DNA of 30,511 nucleotides from a virus. The stretch lies in the IMG/VR virus record IMGVR_UViG_3300023443_000553, positions 1 to 30,511 of that record, one strand, 5' to 3'. Positions within the stretch are counted from its first letter, which is position 1. Each line of letters begins with the position of its first letter. Position numbers and translations under genes: made by a program. Positions 23,128 to 29,636 of the stretch are shown piece by piece. The notes below the pieces were generated by a model. The model worked only from the letters and a program-made list of their open reading frames with translations. It was not told the origin of the DNA and did not search any database.

Positions 23128-23242
23128 ATGTATCTGGACAGACATAATTTCACCGACAAACAAAGACGTCGACACAATATCAGACGTGCTTGTTGAACAG
23201 ATACTTAACCACAACGACAAATATAAAGATTTCTGCAAATGA
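23051..23242 (+). CDS. Putative outer-membrane spanin lipoprotein (Rz1-like), TTG start
   Basis: A 63-aa lipoprotein starting at TTG 23051, which is 7 nt after AAGGA (23039-23043). The signal sequence RQLIVILVLLFAVTGC ends in the lipobox V-T-G-C with the lipidated Cys17, and Ala at +2 predicts outer-membrane sorting. The mature part has NECIWTDIISPT and ends with QILNHNDKYKDFCK. A W-x-x-x-I-x-x...D...QIL-x-HN...C pattern is familiar from other phage Rz1-type proteins. It starts inside the i-spanin gene in the +1 frame and extends 115 nt beyond it. Together they would fuse inner and outer membranes at the end of lysis. Confidence 0.82.
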   Translation: MRQLIVILVLLFAVTGCAGTQAILNECIWTDIISPTNKDVDTISDVLVEQILNHNDKYKDFCK

Positions 23243-23448
23243 AATGGGTTATGTTATTTCTCGTCGTCAACGCCAACATTTTAGCAGGGGCTGCGGCCTA
23301 TCGTGTATGGATACCCTCTGAAACTCCTGAAGTAATTGATCCCATAGACCAGAAAGCGTTAGCCTTGCACAAAGATCACGTATGGTTAGAGCAGCAACAT
23401 TTAACACTTTCCAAGCAACTTGGACAGTGCAAGGGCCGTGTGATCTGA
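23239..23448 (+). CDS. Small membrane-anchored or exported protein, unknown
   Basis: A 69-aa protein. The N-terminus KWVMLFLVVNANILAGAAAY is a membrane anchor or signal peptide, possibly cut after AGA or AAA. The rest is polar (DPIDQKALALHKDHVWLEQQ) and probably helical. It starts in an ATGA overlap with the o-spanin gene, so it is translationally coupled to the lysis genes. A periplasmic accessory role is likely, but the family is not recognised. Confidence 0.6.
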   Translation: MKWVMLFLVVNANILAGAAAYRVWIPSETPEVIDPIDQKALALHKDHVWLEQQHLTLSKQLGQCKGRVI

Positions 23449-23449
23449 T

Positions 23450-23707
23450 ATGATTAAAGACAATCTCTGGCACCCCGAGAAAAGCAACTGCCTGTTTTGG
23501 GCGTGTGTCATGTGGTTTCTGGACGGTGGGCGTATAATGTGTCGTAAGTCTGATTTGTGGCTCGGGGGGTTTCATATACTTTGGCAAAGAAAAGATGGTA
23601 TTGTTTTTTCCTACACACCTTGGGACGAATCAATTGTCGGATGGAAACGAAGCCTGAAAGAATTGTTCTTCAGTGGATATGTTAAAACACACGAAAAGTC
23701 TCGTTAA
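23450..23707 (+). CDS. Conserved-looking small phage protein, last rightward gene
   Basis: An 85-aa protein rich in Trp, Cys and basic residues: CLFWACVMWFLDGGRIMCRK, then LWLGGFHILWQRKDGIVF. This compact Trp-rich pattern with C-L-x-W-A near the N-terminus and a G-x-x-x-x-R-K-S turn recurs in small phage proteins next to spanin genes (recollection, no named family). It is the last gene of the rightward operon, and its stop is only 3 nt from the stop of the convergent leftward gene. No terminator hairpin is visible in the convergence zone. Confidence 0.6.
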   Translation: MIKDNLWHPEKSNCLFWACVMWFLDGGRIMCRKSDLWLGGFHILWQRKDGIVFSYTPWDESIVGWKRSLKELFFSGYVKTHEKSR

Positions 23708-23710
23708 AGT

Positions 23711-23944
23711 TTAATTCAATAAGCCATGCGGAAATGGTTTCCCATTTAGCAGTGCATTTAAATTTTCTCGTGACTTTTTGGCTTCTACTTTGCAACCAGG
23801 CAACTGATCAAAAACTTCAATTGCTTTTTCTAAGCATATAACCTGTTCATCAAATATTTCTGCCGGACTCATTTTGGCAAGATCTTTCTCGACCTTTTTG
23901 GGTTCATACTTTGATTTCTTGTTCTTTTTATTAAAGGGCCACAT
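23711..23944 (-). CDS. Small basic hypothetical protein, end of leftward operon
   Basis: A 77-aa protein. The first 20 residues are extremely basic (WPFNKKNKKSKYEPKKVEKD) and likely disordered. A predicted helix follows (AEIFDEQVICLEKAIEVFDQ) and the protein ends in GKPFPHGLLN. AGGAAC (revcomp of 23946-23952) lies before the ATG. It is the last gene of the leftward block and converges on the lysis operon. No family is recognised. Confidence 0.55.
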   Translation of the reverse strand: MWPFNKKNKKSKYEPKKVEKDLAKMSPAEIFDEQVICLEKAIEVFDQLPGCKVEAKKSRENLNALLNGKPFPHGLLN

Positions 23945-23963
23945 GTCCGTTCCTTTCTGGCGT

Positions 23964-24140
23964 TTAAGTTTTAAATGGAAGCTCTTTTACCAAGGCCGCG
24001 CTCCCGGTGTAAAGTTTATCGGCAATATAAATAGTGAGCGTTTTCCCTCGGCGGATACAAATGCAGCGATTGCCATTCTCATCGGTAAAGGCAACCCTTT
24101 CCTCTTCAATATGCAGCACCACTACTTTATTATCGCTCAT
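23964..24140 (-). CDS. Small hypothetical protein (58 aa)
   Basis: A 58-aa protein from an ATG at 24140 with its stop at 23964-23966. It reads SDNKVVVLHIEEERVAFTDE, then NGNRCICIRRGKTLTIYIAD, ending KLYTGSAALVKELPFKT. Alternating strands suggest a small beta-barrel-like fold. It begins 1 nt after the stop of the next gene upstream in the operon and fills an otherwise empty 195-nt gap, which is the main support. The Shine-Dalgarno is weak. Confidence 0.5.
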   Translation of the reverse strand: MSDNKVVVLHIEEERVAFTDENGNRCICIRRGKTLTIYIADKLYTGSAALVKELPFKT

Positions 24141-24141
24141 C

Positions 24142-24360
24142 TTAGTTCATGAACTTTTTGGCTCGATGTTCAATTTCTGTTATTACCATTTGAGAAAAAT
24201 TAGGGTAACTTTTGGAAATTAAAGTTATCTGGCCCGCGAAAACAGACACCAAAACATTTATCGGCAACCCATCAGTAAAACTATTTTGAGCTTCAATCAT
24301 ATTGTCGTGAAAGTCGTCATTCAATTTAAGGATTGCGTCTATTTTATCTTGTTTATTCAT
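24142..24360 (-). CDS. Hypothetical protein (72 aa)
   Basis: A helical 72-aa protein: KQDKIDAILKLNDDFHDNMI, then a more hydrophobic central part (LPINVLVSVFAGQITLISK) and a basic C-terminus (EHRAKKFMN). No motif is recognised. It overlaps the upstream gene's stop by 4 nt as ATGA (24357-24360) and is followed after 1 nt by the 58-aa gene, so it belongs to the same polycistronic message. Confidence 0.55.
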   Translation of the reverse strand: MNKQDKIDAILKLNDDFHDNMIEAQNSFTDGLPINVLVSVFAGQITLISKSYPNFSQMVITEIEHRAKKFMN

Positions 24361-24539
24361 ATCAGTTGCACCCCGTAAAAGCTATAAACCGGTTTTATCG
24401 TTGCTTTAATAGCAACCTTGGCCCTGCGTATATAATGATCTCTTTCCAATGGGGTTAATCTGTTCCAACCGGGCCACCCGTGTTCACTGTCAGAATTACA
24501 AATGGCCTGAGCTACATGCAGAATGGTTGTGTCGGTCAT
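24357..24539 (-). CDS. Small phage protein (60 aa), W/R-rich
   Basis: A 60-aa protein with HVAQAICNSDSEHGWPGWNR, then LTPLERDHYIRRAKVAIKAT. The A-x-A-I-x...W...L-T-x-x-E-R-x-x-Y-x-x-x-A-x-x-A pattern is seen in many short phage and prophage proteins of unknown function. The start overlaps the previous stop as TAATG (24539). Cytoplasmic, no membrane segment. Confidence 0.6.
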   Translation of the reverse strand: MTDTTILHVAQAICNSDSEHGWPGWNRLTPLERDHYIRRAKVAIKATIKPVYSFYGVQLI

Positions 24540-24826
24540 TACTTCTCTATCTTTCTTTCCGGGTGGTTGGTGATATCCTTGTCATAACCAATTACTTTGA
24601 AACACTGCCCAGTTGAAATAATTGCTTTATGCCCATTACCTTCAAACTCACAATGAAACATGCCGCCCCAAGGAATACCCAACCCACCGCAGACAGGGCA
24701 ATTAATGCGGTTCTCTCTATCCTCATGGTCATAATGGCCCTCAACACGTTTGAGGACGGCAACCTCCCCGCCAATGACACATTCTAAAAGCTCACCCACT
24801 TCTCTTTCAAGGCTTAGTTCACTCAT
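24539..24826 (-). CDS. Small protein with zinc-ribbon-like Cys cluster
   Basis: A 95-aa protein. An acidic helical N-terminus (SELSLEREVGELLECVIGGE) is followed by NCPVCGGLGIPWGGMFHCEF (CxxC then a further Cys) and GNGHKAIISTGQCFKV. The C-x-x-C-G-G pattern with later His and Cys suggests a small zinc ribbon, but the spacing is not a named finger. AAAGGT lies before the ATG, and the start overlaps the regulator gene's stop as ATGA. Function unknown. Confidence 0.55.
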   Translation of the reverse strand: MSELSLEREVGELLECVIGGEVAVLKRVEGHYDHEDRENRINCPVCGGLGIPWGGMFHCEFEGNGHKAIISTGQCFKVIGYDKDITNHPERKIEK

Positions 24827-25035
24827 ATCAACCTTTCATTCAAATCTGGTTCACCGGCATCGTCATCTTCAAACAGCCATGCCATGATTTTCAGGGCGAC
24901 CAAGACATCAATGGACTTGCCGGCCTCGATCCGACGAATGGCAGAACGTGATATACCGATCTGTTCAGACAGAGCAGTTTCAGACATGTCGTCAATCGTT
25001 CTGGCAACTCTGATCATTTTGGCGATACGCGTCAT
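24823..25035 (-). CDS. Cro/CI-type (XRE) helix-turn-helix regulator
   Basis: A 70-aa DNA-binding protein. The helix-turn-helix is SETALSEQIGISRSAIRRIE (residues about 18-37), with the typical A-L-S-E-x-I-G-I-S-x-S-A-I-x-R-I-E-x-G consensus, followed by a helix (DVLVALKIMAWLF) that closes the domain. The tail is acidic. The ATG at 25035 overlaps the upstream stop as ATGA and has GGGGAT 8 nt upstream; a longer frame to 25119 lacks this. Such small proteins act as phage operon repressors or anti-repressors; no operator site is identifiable nearby. Confidence 0.78.
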   Translation of the reverse strand: MTRIAKMIRVARTIDDMSETALSEQIGISRSAIRRIEAGKSIDVLVALKIMAWLFEDDDAGEPDLNERLI

Positions 25036-25394
25036 GGGTCTATCCCCGTTACAGGACCGATCATCCATTTTGGAGGGCAAAGAATTTCTAAGTCCATGGG
25101 CCGCCACAGGTGAAGACAATAGGGGTGACAGTTGATATATTCAGACTTCGCCGGATGGTATTGAATAACCGTGTCTTCCTCTCCCCAGAAAAAGTCCTTC
25201 ACCATGCACATTTCGTTCCATGTCGGGCAGCGATAAAATAAAGACGCCGACACATGTTCCCAACCTTCATCAAAGCTTGCGATTACCATGATATCTCCAG
25301 TGCTGCTAGGAAATTTATATGTGGCTCCGGTTGCATCATAACTGGGAAGACCAGGAACCTTTATCCTTTTGGATTTTGGTAATTTAAACGTCAT
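25032..25394 (-). CDS. DUF7694 family phage protein
   Basis: A 120-aa protein matching the small DUF7694 family as I remember it: MVIASFDEGWEHVSASLFYR, then CPTWNEMCMVKDFFWGEEDT, IQYHPAKSEYINCHPYCLHL and a Trp-Arg-Pro segment near the C-terminus. The family is common in phages and has no known function. The HP-x-x-S-E-Y...HPYCLHLWRP block is the most diagnostic part. It overlaps its neighbours on both sides by ATGA. Confidence 0.75.
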   Translation of the reverse strand: MTFKLPKSKRIKVPGLPSYDATGATYKFPSSTGDIMVIASFDEGWEHVSASLFYRCPTWNEMCMVKDFFWGEEDTVIQYHPAKSEYINCHPYCLHLWRPMDLEILCPPKWMIGPVTGIDP

Positions 25395-25738
25395 GAATGT
25401 GACTTTATAAATTCACGCAATGGTCGTTTAGCCTGATCCATAAGTATACAGAATGCTTTCTTTATCATTTCAGAGGAAATATCTGGATTCTTCATTAGAA
25501 CTGTCTGCATAATGACATTTCCGGTGATGTTAACAAAGAATGACAGCATACCCAACACACAATTAGATTCGTCTTTGTTAAATTCTTCCTCTATAATTTT
25601 TAGCATAGGAAGGCTCAGTTCTTTCATCAGTCTTGCGGAAACACCATTAAGGTCTTCCTTTAGTGATTCTTTATGCAAATCCAGGATATATTCAACTTCA
25701 TCAATTGGCAGTTTTCGTAAAATAGTGTCTTCAGTCAT
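25391..25738 (-). CDS. Hypothetical helical protein (115 aa)
   Basis: A 115-aa protein from ATG 25738, which is preceded by AAAGGT (revcomp of 25746-25751). A longer reading from TTG 25792 lacks a comparable site. The sequence is almost all helix: LPIDEVEYILDLHKESLKED, KELSLPMLKIIEEEF and SSEMIKKAFCILMDQAKRPL. No family is recognised. It lies between the DUF1367 gene (46-nt gap) and the DUF7694 gene (ATGA overlap). Confidence 0.55.
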   Translation of the reverse strand: MTEDTILRKLPIDEVEYILDLHKESLKEDLNGVSARLMKELSLPMLKIIEEEFNKDESNCVLGMLSFFVNITGNVIMQTVLMKNPDISSEMIKKAFCILMDQAKRPLREFIKSHS

Positions 25739-25784
25739 AGTTATTACCTTTCTGATAAATGTTATCTTGAGTTGTGGTTTTGTT

Positions 25785-26195
25785 TTATCCAAATTGCCTT
25801 ATAAGTTCGATTTCAAATTCTTCGCCAAATCCGAAGTGTTTCAAAATCACATCCAGTACCGACGAATAAAGTTTTTCGAATTCTTCCTGTGACATACTTC
25901 CAAAGCTGATTGATTTTGGTATTTTATAAATATTCCCACCAAATAAAATTGGGTCGAAATATCCAGCCATTATTTGCATGGTTTTTCTAAAAAGTTCCTC
26001 ATTCATGAATTTTTCCTGATTTTGGAAAGCAACATTTATCATTCCAAAATATTTCTTGTGAAATTCATAATTTCGCTGTTTCTTAAACTCAGCATAAACC
26101 ACTGTCCCTGTTTTAACTTTGATTGCCCATTCTGCGGTATCCTGATCGGCAGGAAGAAATGATCCATCATAATTTTTTCTGAGGCGGACTTTCAT
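25785..26195 (-). CDS. DUF1367 family protein
   Basis: A 136-aa protein. KKQRNYEFHKKYFGMINVAF (residues about 38-57), FRKTMQIMAGYFD and IPKSISFGSMSQEEFEKLYS, then SSVLDVILKHFGFGEE, follow the DUF1367 pattern, in which the segment N-x-x-F-H-K-K-x-F precedes a G-Y-x-x and a P-K-S-I-S-F-x-x-M block. DUF1367 proteins occur in lambdoid and other phages among replication or recombination genes (e.g. in prophage YbcN-like loci); function is unknown. The ATG at 26195 overlaps the upstream stop as ATGA, preferable to the longer frame to 26225. Confidence 0.72.
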   Translation of the reverse strand: MKVRLRKNYDGSFLPADQDTAEWAIKVKTGTVVYAEFKKQRNYEFHKKYFGMINVAFQNQEKFMNEELFRKTMQIMAGYFDPILFGGNIYKIPKSISFGSMSQEEFEKLYSSVLDVILKHFGFGEEFEIELIRQFG

Positions 26196-26491
26196 CTTAA
26201 CAACTCTGTTCTTTTCCAGAGGCATTTTGCGTTGTCAATTGCATCCAGCGCCCTGTCTTTGCCAAAGAATTTTTCTTCGCTCCCCGCCATGTGTAGAGCA
26301 CTATGACATCGTCTGCATAATGGTATAGTCCAGTTATCCCCATTTTTCTGTCCAGTCCCGCTTTCTTCGTCTGACATTCCTTCTGGTAACTTCAGAAGAT
26401 GGTGCGGATCAATATTCAAGGTTGTCATGCAGTTAAAACATGGGAAGGCCCGGACGTTTTTTATATGCTGCTTGTCCCTGACCTTTGTCAT
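26192..26491 (-). CDS. HNH/DUF968-like phage nuclease
   Basis: A 99-aa protein with the zinc-HNH arrangement C18-x2-C21, HH (30-31) and CRRCHSALH (C59, C62, H63, H67). The [15 protein letters not shown] segment (45-59) is typical of DUF968/YbcO-like recombination nucleases, which act near replication and recombination genes in lambdoid phages. It lies directly downstream of the Bet/RecT gene (ATGA overlap), so it may be a branched-DNA or end-processing enzyme for recombination. Its activity is not shown; HNH nucleases also include homing enzymes, but the operon embedding argues against that. Confidence 0.75.
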   Translation of the reverse strand: MTKVRDKQHIKNVRAFPCFNCMTTLNIDPHHLLKLPEGMSDEESGTGQKNGDNWTIPLCRRCHSALHMAGSEEKFFGKDRALDAIDNAKCLWKRTELLR

Positions 26492-27402
26492 CCTGTGAAA
26501 TCCCCATCTATTGGCGATGAATCGAATGGGTCATTGTCGCCGGGAAATGATCCAATTGTAATTTCGGCTTTCTTTTTTGCTTCAATAGTTTTGAAATACC
26601 ATCGGGGAACATCTTGTTCAGCCTGTTCCAAAACGGCTTTATTGTCTTTCCATAATCCATCCAGAAATCCTAAAGTATCCTTGTTAGTTAATTTTTTTAA
26701 CTCTGTCACCAAATCAGTCAATGCCTGTGTCAGCGTATCTTTTGTCATTGGCCCACGCCATTCATTTTTTTGTTCAGTCTTTGTTTGTTTAGCACCCTTT
26801 GTCTTTGTTATATTGTCATCTGATTTTGTGGATTGTTGCATTTCATCTGACGTATAAAGACCGCTTAATTCTTGAGGAAACGCTTTTCTCAAAGCAAGCG
26901 CCTCGGCACATTTAGCAATCATGACGTCGCCCATATTTACCCACATGTGTGTTACGCCTCCTCCTTTCATTGTTTGTGCGTAAGCATCGAATCTGGCCAC
27001 TCCCCAACAAGGCGCCTGAAAATCAGAACGCAGGACGCCTATTCTGGCTGATACAGGAGGTTTCTTGGTAAGCCAGACATCGCTCCATATGCCGTCTTCC
27101 CCACACCAATATGGCCCATCTTGCCCGGAGTATTTGCCGCTTCTTTCTGCAACAAGACGAAATCCATCAATGCTAGTCTGGATACACATGACATATCGAT
27201 TGGCGCTTTTATCCCATCGTTTGATGGCGTAAATCTGTCTGGCAAGAGGATCAAGTCCAGTTCTCTGTGCCTGGTACATAAAGAGTTTAAATTCATCATC
27301 ATTTGCGTCTTTGCAGATAGTACGTTTTATCAGGTCAACTTGATCTTTGGTAAATACCACCGACGTCGTTTCTGGTTTAATTGTTGTTAATGCCTTTGTC
27401 AT
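26488..27402 (-). CDS. bet: Phage recombination protein Bet (RecT/Red-beta family)
   Basis: A 304-aa single-strand annealing protein. The N-terminal core matches the Bet family: [20 protein letters not shown] (about 38-57) followed by YAIKRW, then [20 protein letters not shown] (71-90) with YSGQDGPYW, and later the [20 protein letters not shown] block (about 169-188). It anneals complementary single strands at ends exposed by a partner exonuclease. The acidic, low-complexity C-terminal third is probably a linker. No exonuclease gene is in the window; it may lie beyond the right edge. Both neighbours overlap by ATGA. Confidence 0.88.
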   Translation of the reverse strand: MTKALTTIKPETTSVVFTKDQVDLIKRTICKDANDDEFKLFMYQAQRTGLDPLARQIYAIKRWDKSANRYVMCIQTSIDGFRLVAERSGKYSGQDGPYWCGEDGIWSDVWLTKKPPVSARIGVLRSDFQAPCWGVARFDAYAQTMKGGGVTHMWVNMGDVMIAKCAEALALRKAFPQELSGLYTSDEMQQSTKSDDNITKTKGAKQTKTEQKNEWRGPMTKDTLTQALTDLVTELKKLTNKDTLGFLDGLWKDNKAVLEQAEQDVPRWYFKTIEAKKKAEITIGSFPGDNDPFDSSPIDGDFTG

Positions 27403-28106
27403 TTTACAACCTTATCTGAGGTTATTTCACAGCCAGGTATAGACCGTATTCCTAATCTTACGTCTTGTTCAGCAAGTCCTTTTGCATATTCTCCAAGCAT
27501 GACTGGCTGAGTTTTCCAGTAATGCCTCATAAGTTCCACGGGGTTTATGACCTTTACATTCCATATTGTTCTCATGCCTTTGACCTTATCATTGCTAATA
27601 CGTTTAGCTTTGGCCTTTGAAGCATTGGCTTCCTTAACTAGTTTTTCAGCTTCTTCGCGATCTTCTAGGCTGGACGCTATCAATGCAGTTACAGCTTCTT
27701 TTTGTTTGGATTCGGCTTCTTCTCTGGCAATACGGGCTTCTTCGTCTTTCTTCTCCTGTAATAGTTTTTTCCAGGGCAGAAGTGCGTCCTTACAGGCTTT
27801 AATGGCTAAATGGGTCTTGCCGGTCGTGGATTTTGTTTTGGCTATCAGAGGGGCATATTTGGCCTGTATAGCATTCTTGGCTTCATTGTGAGGATATGCT
27901 TCATATTCGCGAAGTTCATTTGCACGTTTGGCCACATCTTTAGTAAGAACAAGAATTTTTTCCACTGAGTCTGCCAATTTTTGAGTAATGATCGGATCAC
28001 CGTTGAGAAAATCAATGGCGGTTTGATAAAGATCATTTACTTCTTTTGTGATGCTTTTGAATTCATCTGGTGGGTTGTTATCACCTATTAAAGCTTTTTC
28101 GGTCAT
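27399..28106 (-). CDS. Coiled-coil protein adjacent to Bet
   Basis: A 235-aa protein. The N-terminal third is helical ([20 protein letters not shown]), followed by [20 protein letters not shown] and a long Lys/Glu-rich coiled coil (about 115-165, [20 protein letters not shown]). The C-terminal part ([20 protein letters not shown]) looks like a small folded domain. Coiled-coil proteins of this type are frequent upstream of RecT/Bet genes in phages, and I suspect a recombination accessory role. I do not recognise a named family, so function is inferred from context. Confidence 0.65.
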   Translation of the reverse strand: MTEKALIGDNNPPDEFKSITKEVNDLYQTAIDFLNGDPIITQKLADSVEKILVLTKDVAKRANELREYEAYPHNEAKNAIQAKYAPLIAKTKSTTGKTHLAIKACKDALLPWKKLLQEKKDEEARIAREEAESKQKEAVTALIASSLEDREEAEKLVKEANASKAKAKRISNDKVKGMRTIWNVKVINPVELMRHYWKTQPVMLGEYAKGLAEQDVRLGIRSIPGCEITSDKVVK

Positions 28107-28447
28107 TGATTCACTTCAACTAAGATTTTGGCAAGTTCTGCGTGAACAAAACCAGCGGGAAAGACTTCACCTGTCCTTTTCAGAATCCCTGCTTCTTCCA
28201 GAACTTCAGGGATGCCTTCATTCTCAGACCATCCCTTGAGCCACACATAATCTGGCGTGGTAACAGGGGCACCGAGTCCTTCAAGATTGACAGTAGCGAC
28301 GGCAAGCCTAGCTCCGGTATCAGGATGAATTATAAGAATAGCCGTTTCACCATTGACATATTGTGCGAATTCGACCAGACCTTCGGTGAAGTGTTTTGCC
28401 GGACCAACTTTTAAATTTTGTTTTGACATAATTTTACAGTTCTTCAT
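28103..28447 (-). CDS. Conserved phage protein, unknown function
   Basis: Up to 114 aa (ATG 28447, directly after the upstream stop; the ATG at 28429 is an alternative, and neither has a good ribosome site). The body reads EFAQYVNGETAILIIHPDTG, then LAVATVNLEG, VWLKGWSENEGIPEVLEEAG and FVHAELAKIL. The W-S-E-N-E-G-x-x-E-x-L-x-x-A-G-I pattern with an N-terminal QYVNGETAI block recurs in many phage early regions. It is mixed alpha/beta, cytoplasmic, with no catalytic signature. Confidence 0.65.
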   Translation of the reverse strand: MKNCKIMSKQNLKVGPAKHFTEGLVEFAQYVNGETAILIIHPDTGARLAVATVNLEGLGAPVTTPDYVWLKGWSENEGIPEVLEEAGILKRTGEVFPAGFVHAELAKILVEVNQ

Positions 28448-28639
28448 TCATGAAGATTTTTTAACTTTTACCAGCGCCTCGCGTGCAATGGTGACGGCAT
28501 CGAATATGCTGTTAAAGGCGTCGTTTATGTTCATTTTATAGATAGCTCCGTCCACTTCTTCACCATCTAGGCTGAAAGATGCTATTGTCTTCAAGGCGCG
28601 TGTAATTTCAGTGGTGGCGGAGTGTGAATATTTGGTCAT
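28448..28639 (-). CDS. Hypothetical small protein (63 aa)
   Basis: A 63-aa helical protein: HSATTEITRALKTIASFSLD, then INDAFNSIFDAVTIAREALV and a basic end (KVKKSS). No family is recognised. Its ATG overlaps the upstream stop as ATGA (28636-28639), and the next gene starts immediately after its own stop, so it sits firmly in the leftward operon. Confidence 0.5.
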   Translation of the reverse strand: MTKYSHSATTEITRALKTIASFSLDGEEVDGAIYKMNINDAFNSIFDAVTIAREALVKVKKSS

Positions 28640-28956
28640 GTTGCTGTACTTTGGTGCTCGGTGTTCAAGAAGCTGTCCATCTGGCCTTGCACCTCTTTGA
28701 TGTTCATGTGATATTGGTCATCAATCAATTTCTTTCTCTTTTTCAGAAAGTCGATGAAGTGGGCTTTGCCGAATATCTGTTCTGGTAGATCAATGGTTAT
28801 TTCTGTTTCGAGCAGAAGAACTTCTTCATGCCCCTCGCACATATATTTGGTGGAGTTAAAACTGAGTATGTTAATATCGTTGAAGTTGAATCTCCCGACA
28901 CCAAGGGTCACATATAGTTTCTTGGTAATTGTTTTTGGTATATAGGGTGTGATCAC
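28636..28956 (-). CDS. Hypothetical protein (106 aa)
   Basis: A 106-aa protein with a beta-rich first half (KLYVTLGVGRFNFNDINILS; EEVLLLETEITIDLPEQIFG) and a helical, basic second half (FIDFLKKRKKLIDDQYHMNI). No known family. It overlaps both neighbours by 4 nt. Context places it in the small early-gene block; no function can be assigned. Confidence 0.5.
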   Translation of the reverse strand: MITPYIPKTITKKLYVTLGVGRFNFNDINILSFNSTKYMCEGHEEVLLLETEITIDLPEQIFGKAHFIDFLKKRKKLIDDQYHMNIKEVQGQMDSFLNTEHQSTAT

Positions 28957-29258
28957 GACCTTACCCCCGTTTGATAAAAGTGAAGCATGTCGGATTCGTC
29001 GGCTTCCATAGTATCGGCCTCAACATGTTCAAGCTCAAAGGCATTTCGTACTTGTTCAAGAACCGGTTCGACTTCATCAGCTTTAATTCCGTCCAAATCG
29101 TCGGCGAATAAATCTAGATTGGTGGTGAGGCAGAAGTCGGCGGAGTATTTGTTGAGGTCGCCATAAACAGCATGAAAATTCTTCAGTTTGTCATGGAGGG
29201 CCGTCATCATATCATTGATGGCCTCTATGTCTTTGAATATGTTCTGATCGTATCTCAT
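28953..29258 (-). CDS. Hypothetical acidic helical protein (101 aa)
   Basis: A 101-aa protein from ATG 29258, chosen because AGGTGG (revcomp of 29263-29268) lies just upstream; an upstream TTG at 29294 is not needed. The sequence is acidic and helical (YDQNIFKDIEAINDMMTALH; ADEVEPVLEQVRNAFELEHV; EADTMEADESDM), which could mimic DNA charge or bind a basic partner (speculation). No family is recognised. Start at 29258 leaves a gap of 32 nt to the upstream gene's stop. Confidence 0.55.
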   Translation of the reverse strand: MRYDQNIFKDIEAINDMMTALHDKLKNFHAVYGDLNKYSADFCLTTNLDLFADDLDGIKADEVEPVLEQVRNAFELEHVEADTMEADESDMLHFYQTGVRS

Positions 29259-29290
29259 AACCCCACCTCGTTCTTCTTTATTTATTCTCG

Positions 29291-29635
29291 TCAATCAGCC
29301 GCGCGTCTATATCCTTCTGGCGTATATTCGCGTTGGCGGTTTATACGATAAATCCCCGGCCTGACTTTAATGGTTTTATGTGTATCAAAACCTCTCATAT
29401 GCTCAATATAGACATCATTTTTAACGACAAGATATATTTTAAAGTCGTCATTGGCAGGATAAAATGCCTCAACATTTTCGGCGCTTACGACATGATTATG
29501 GCCAGTTTCTGAGTGAGCCAATATATACTGTCCGTTCTCTTTATTGACTGACATCAATTCTTTAGGTAGCACATTAATTTTAGTAATAAGCAGGTCACCT
29601 TGTGCCGCTTGGTGATTAAAAGTTTCATACGTCAT
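29291..29635 (-). CDS. Conserved phage protein (HQAAQGDLLI...QREYTPEGYRRAAD)
   Basis: A 114-aa protein from ATG 29635, with AAAAAAGGA 7 nt upstream; the longer frame to 29680 has no such site. It reads FNHQAAQGDLLITKINVLPK, then ILAHSETGHNHVV, FKIYLVVKND, MRGFDTHKTIKVRPGIYRIN and RQREYTPEGYRRAAD. This two-part beta-rich protein with G-x-Y-x-I-x-R-Q-R-E-Y-T-P-E-G at the end is widespread in phages and often lies next to the DUF6745 gene, as it does here. Function unknown. It ends near the left end of the DUF6745 reading frame. Confidence 0.75.
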   Translation of the reverse strand: MTYETFNHQAAQGDLLITKINVLPKELMSVNKENGQYILAHSETGHNHVVSAENVEAFYPANDDFKIYLVVKNDVYIEHMRGFDTHKTIKVRPGIYRINRQREYTPEGYRRAAD

Positions 29636-29636
29636 T

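Noticed and set aside
23705-23715. Bidirectional terminator at the convergence of the two operons
   Set aside because: Only 3 nt separate the stops and no GC hairpin with a T-run is visible around them.
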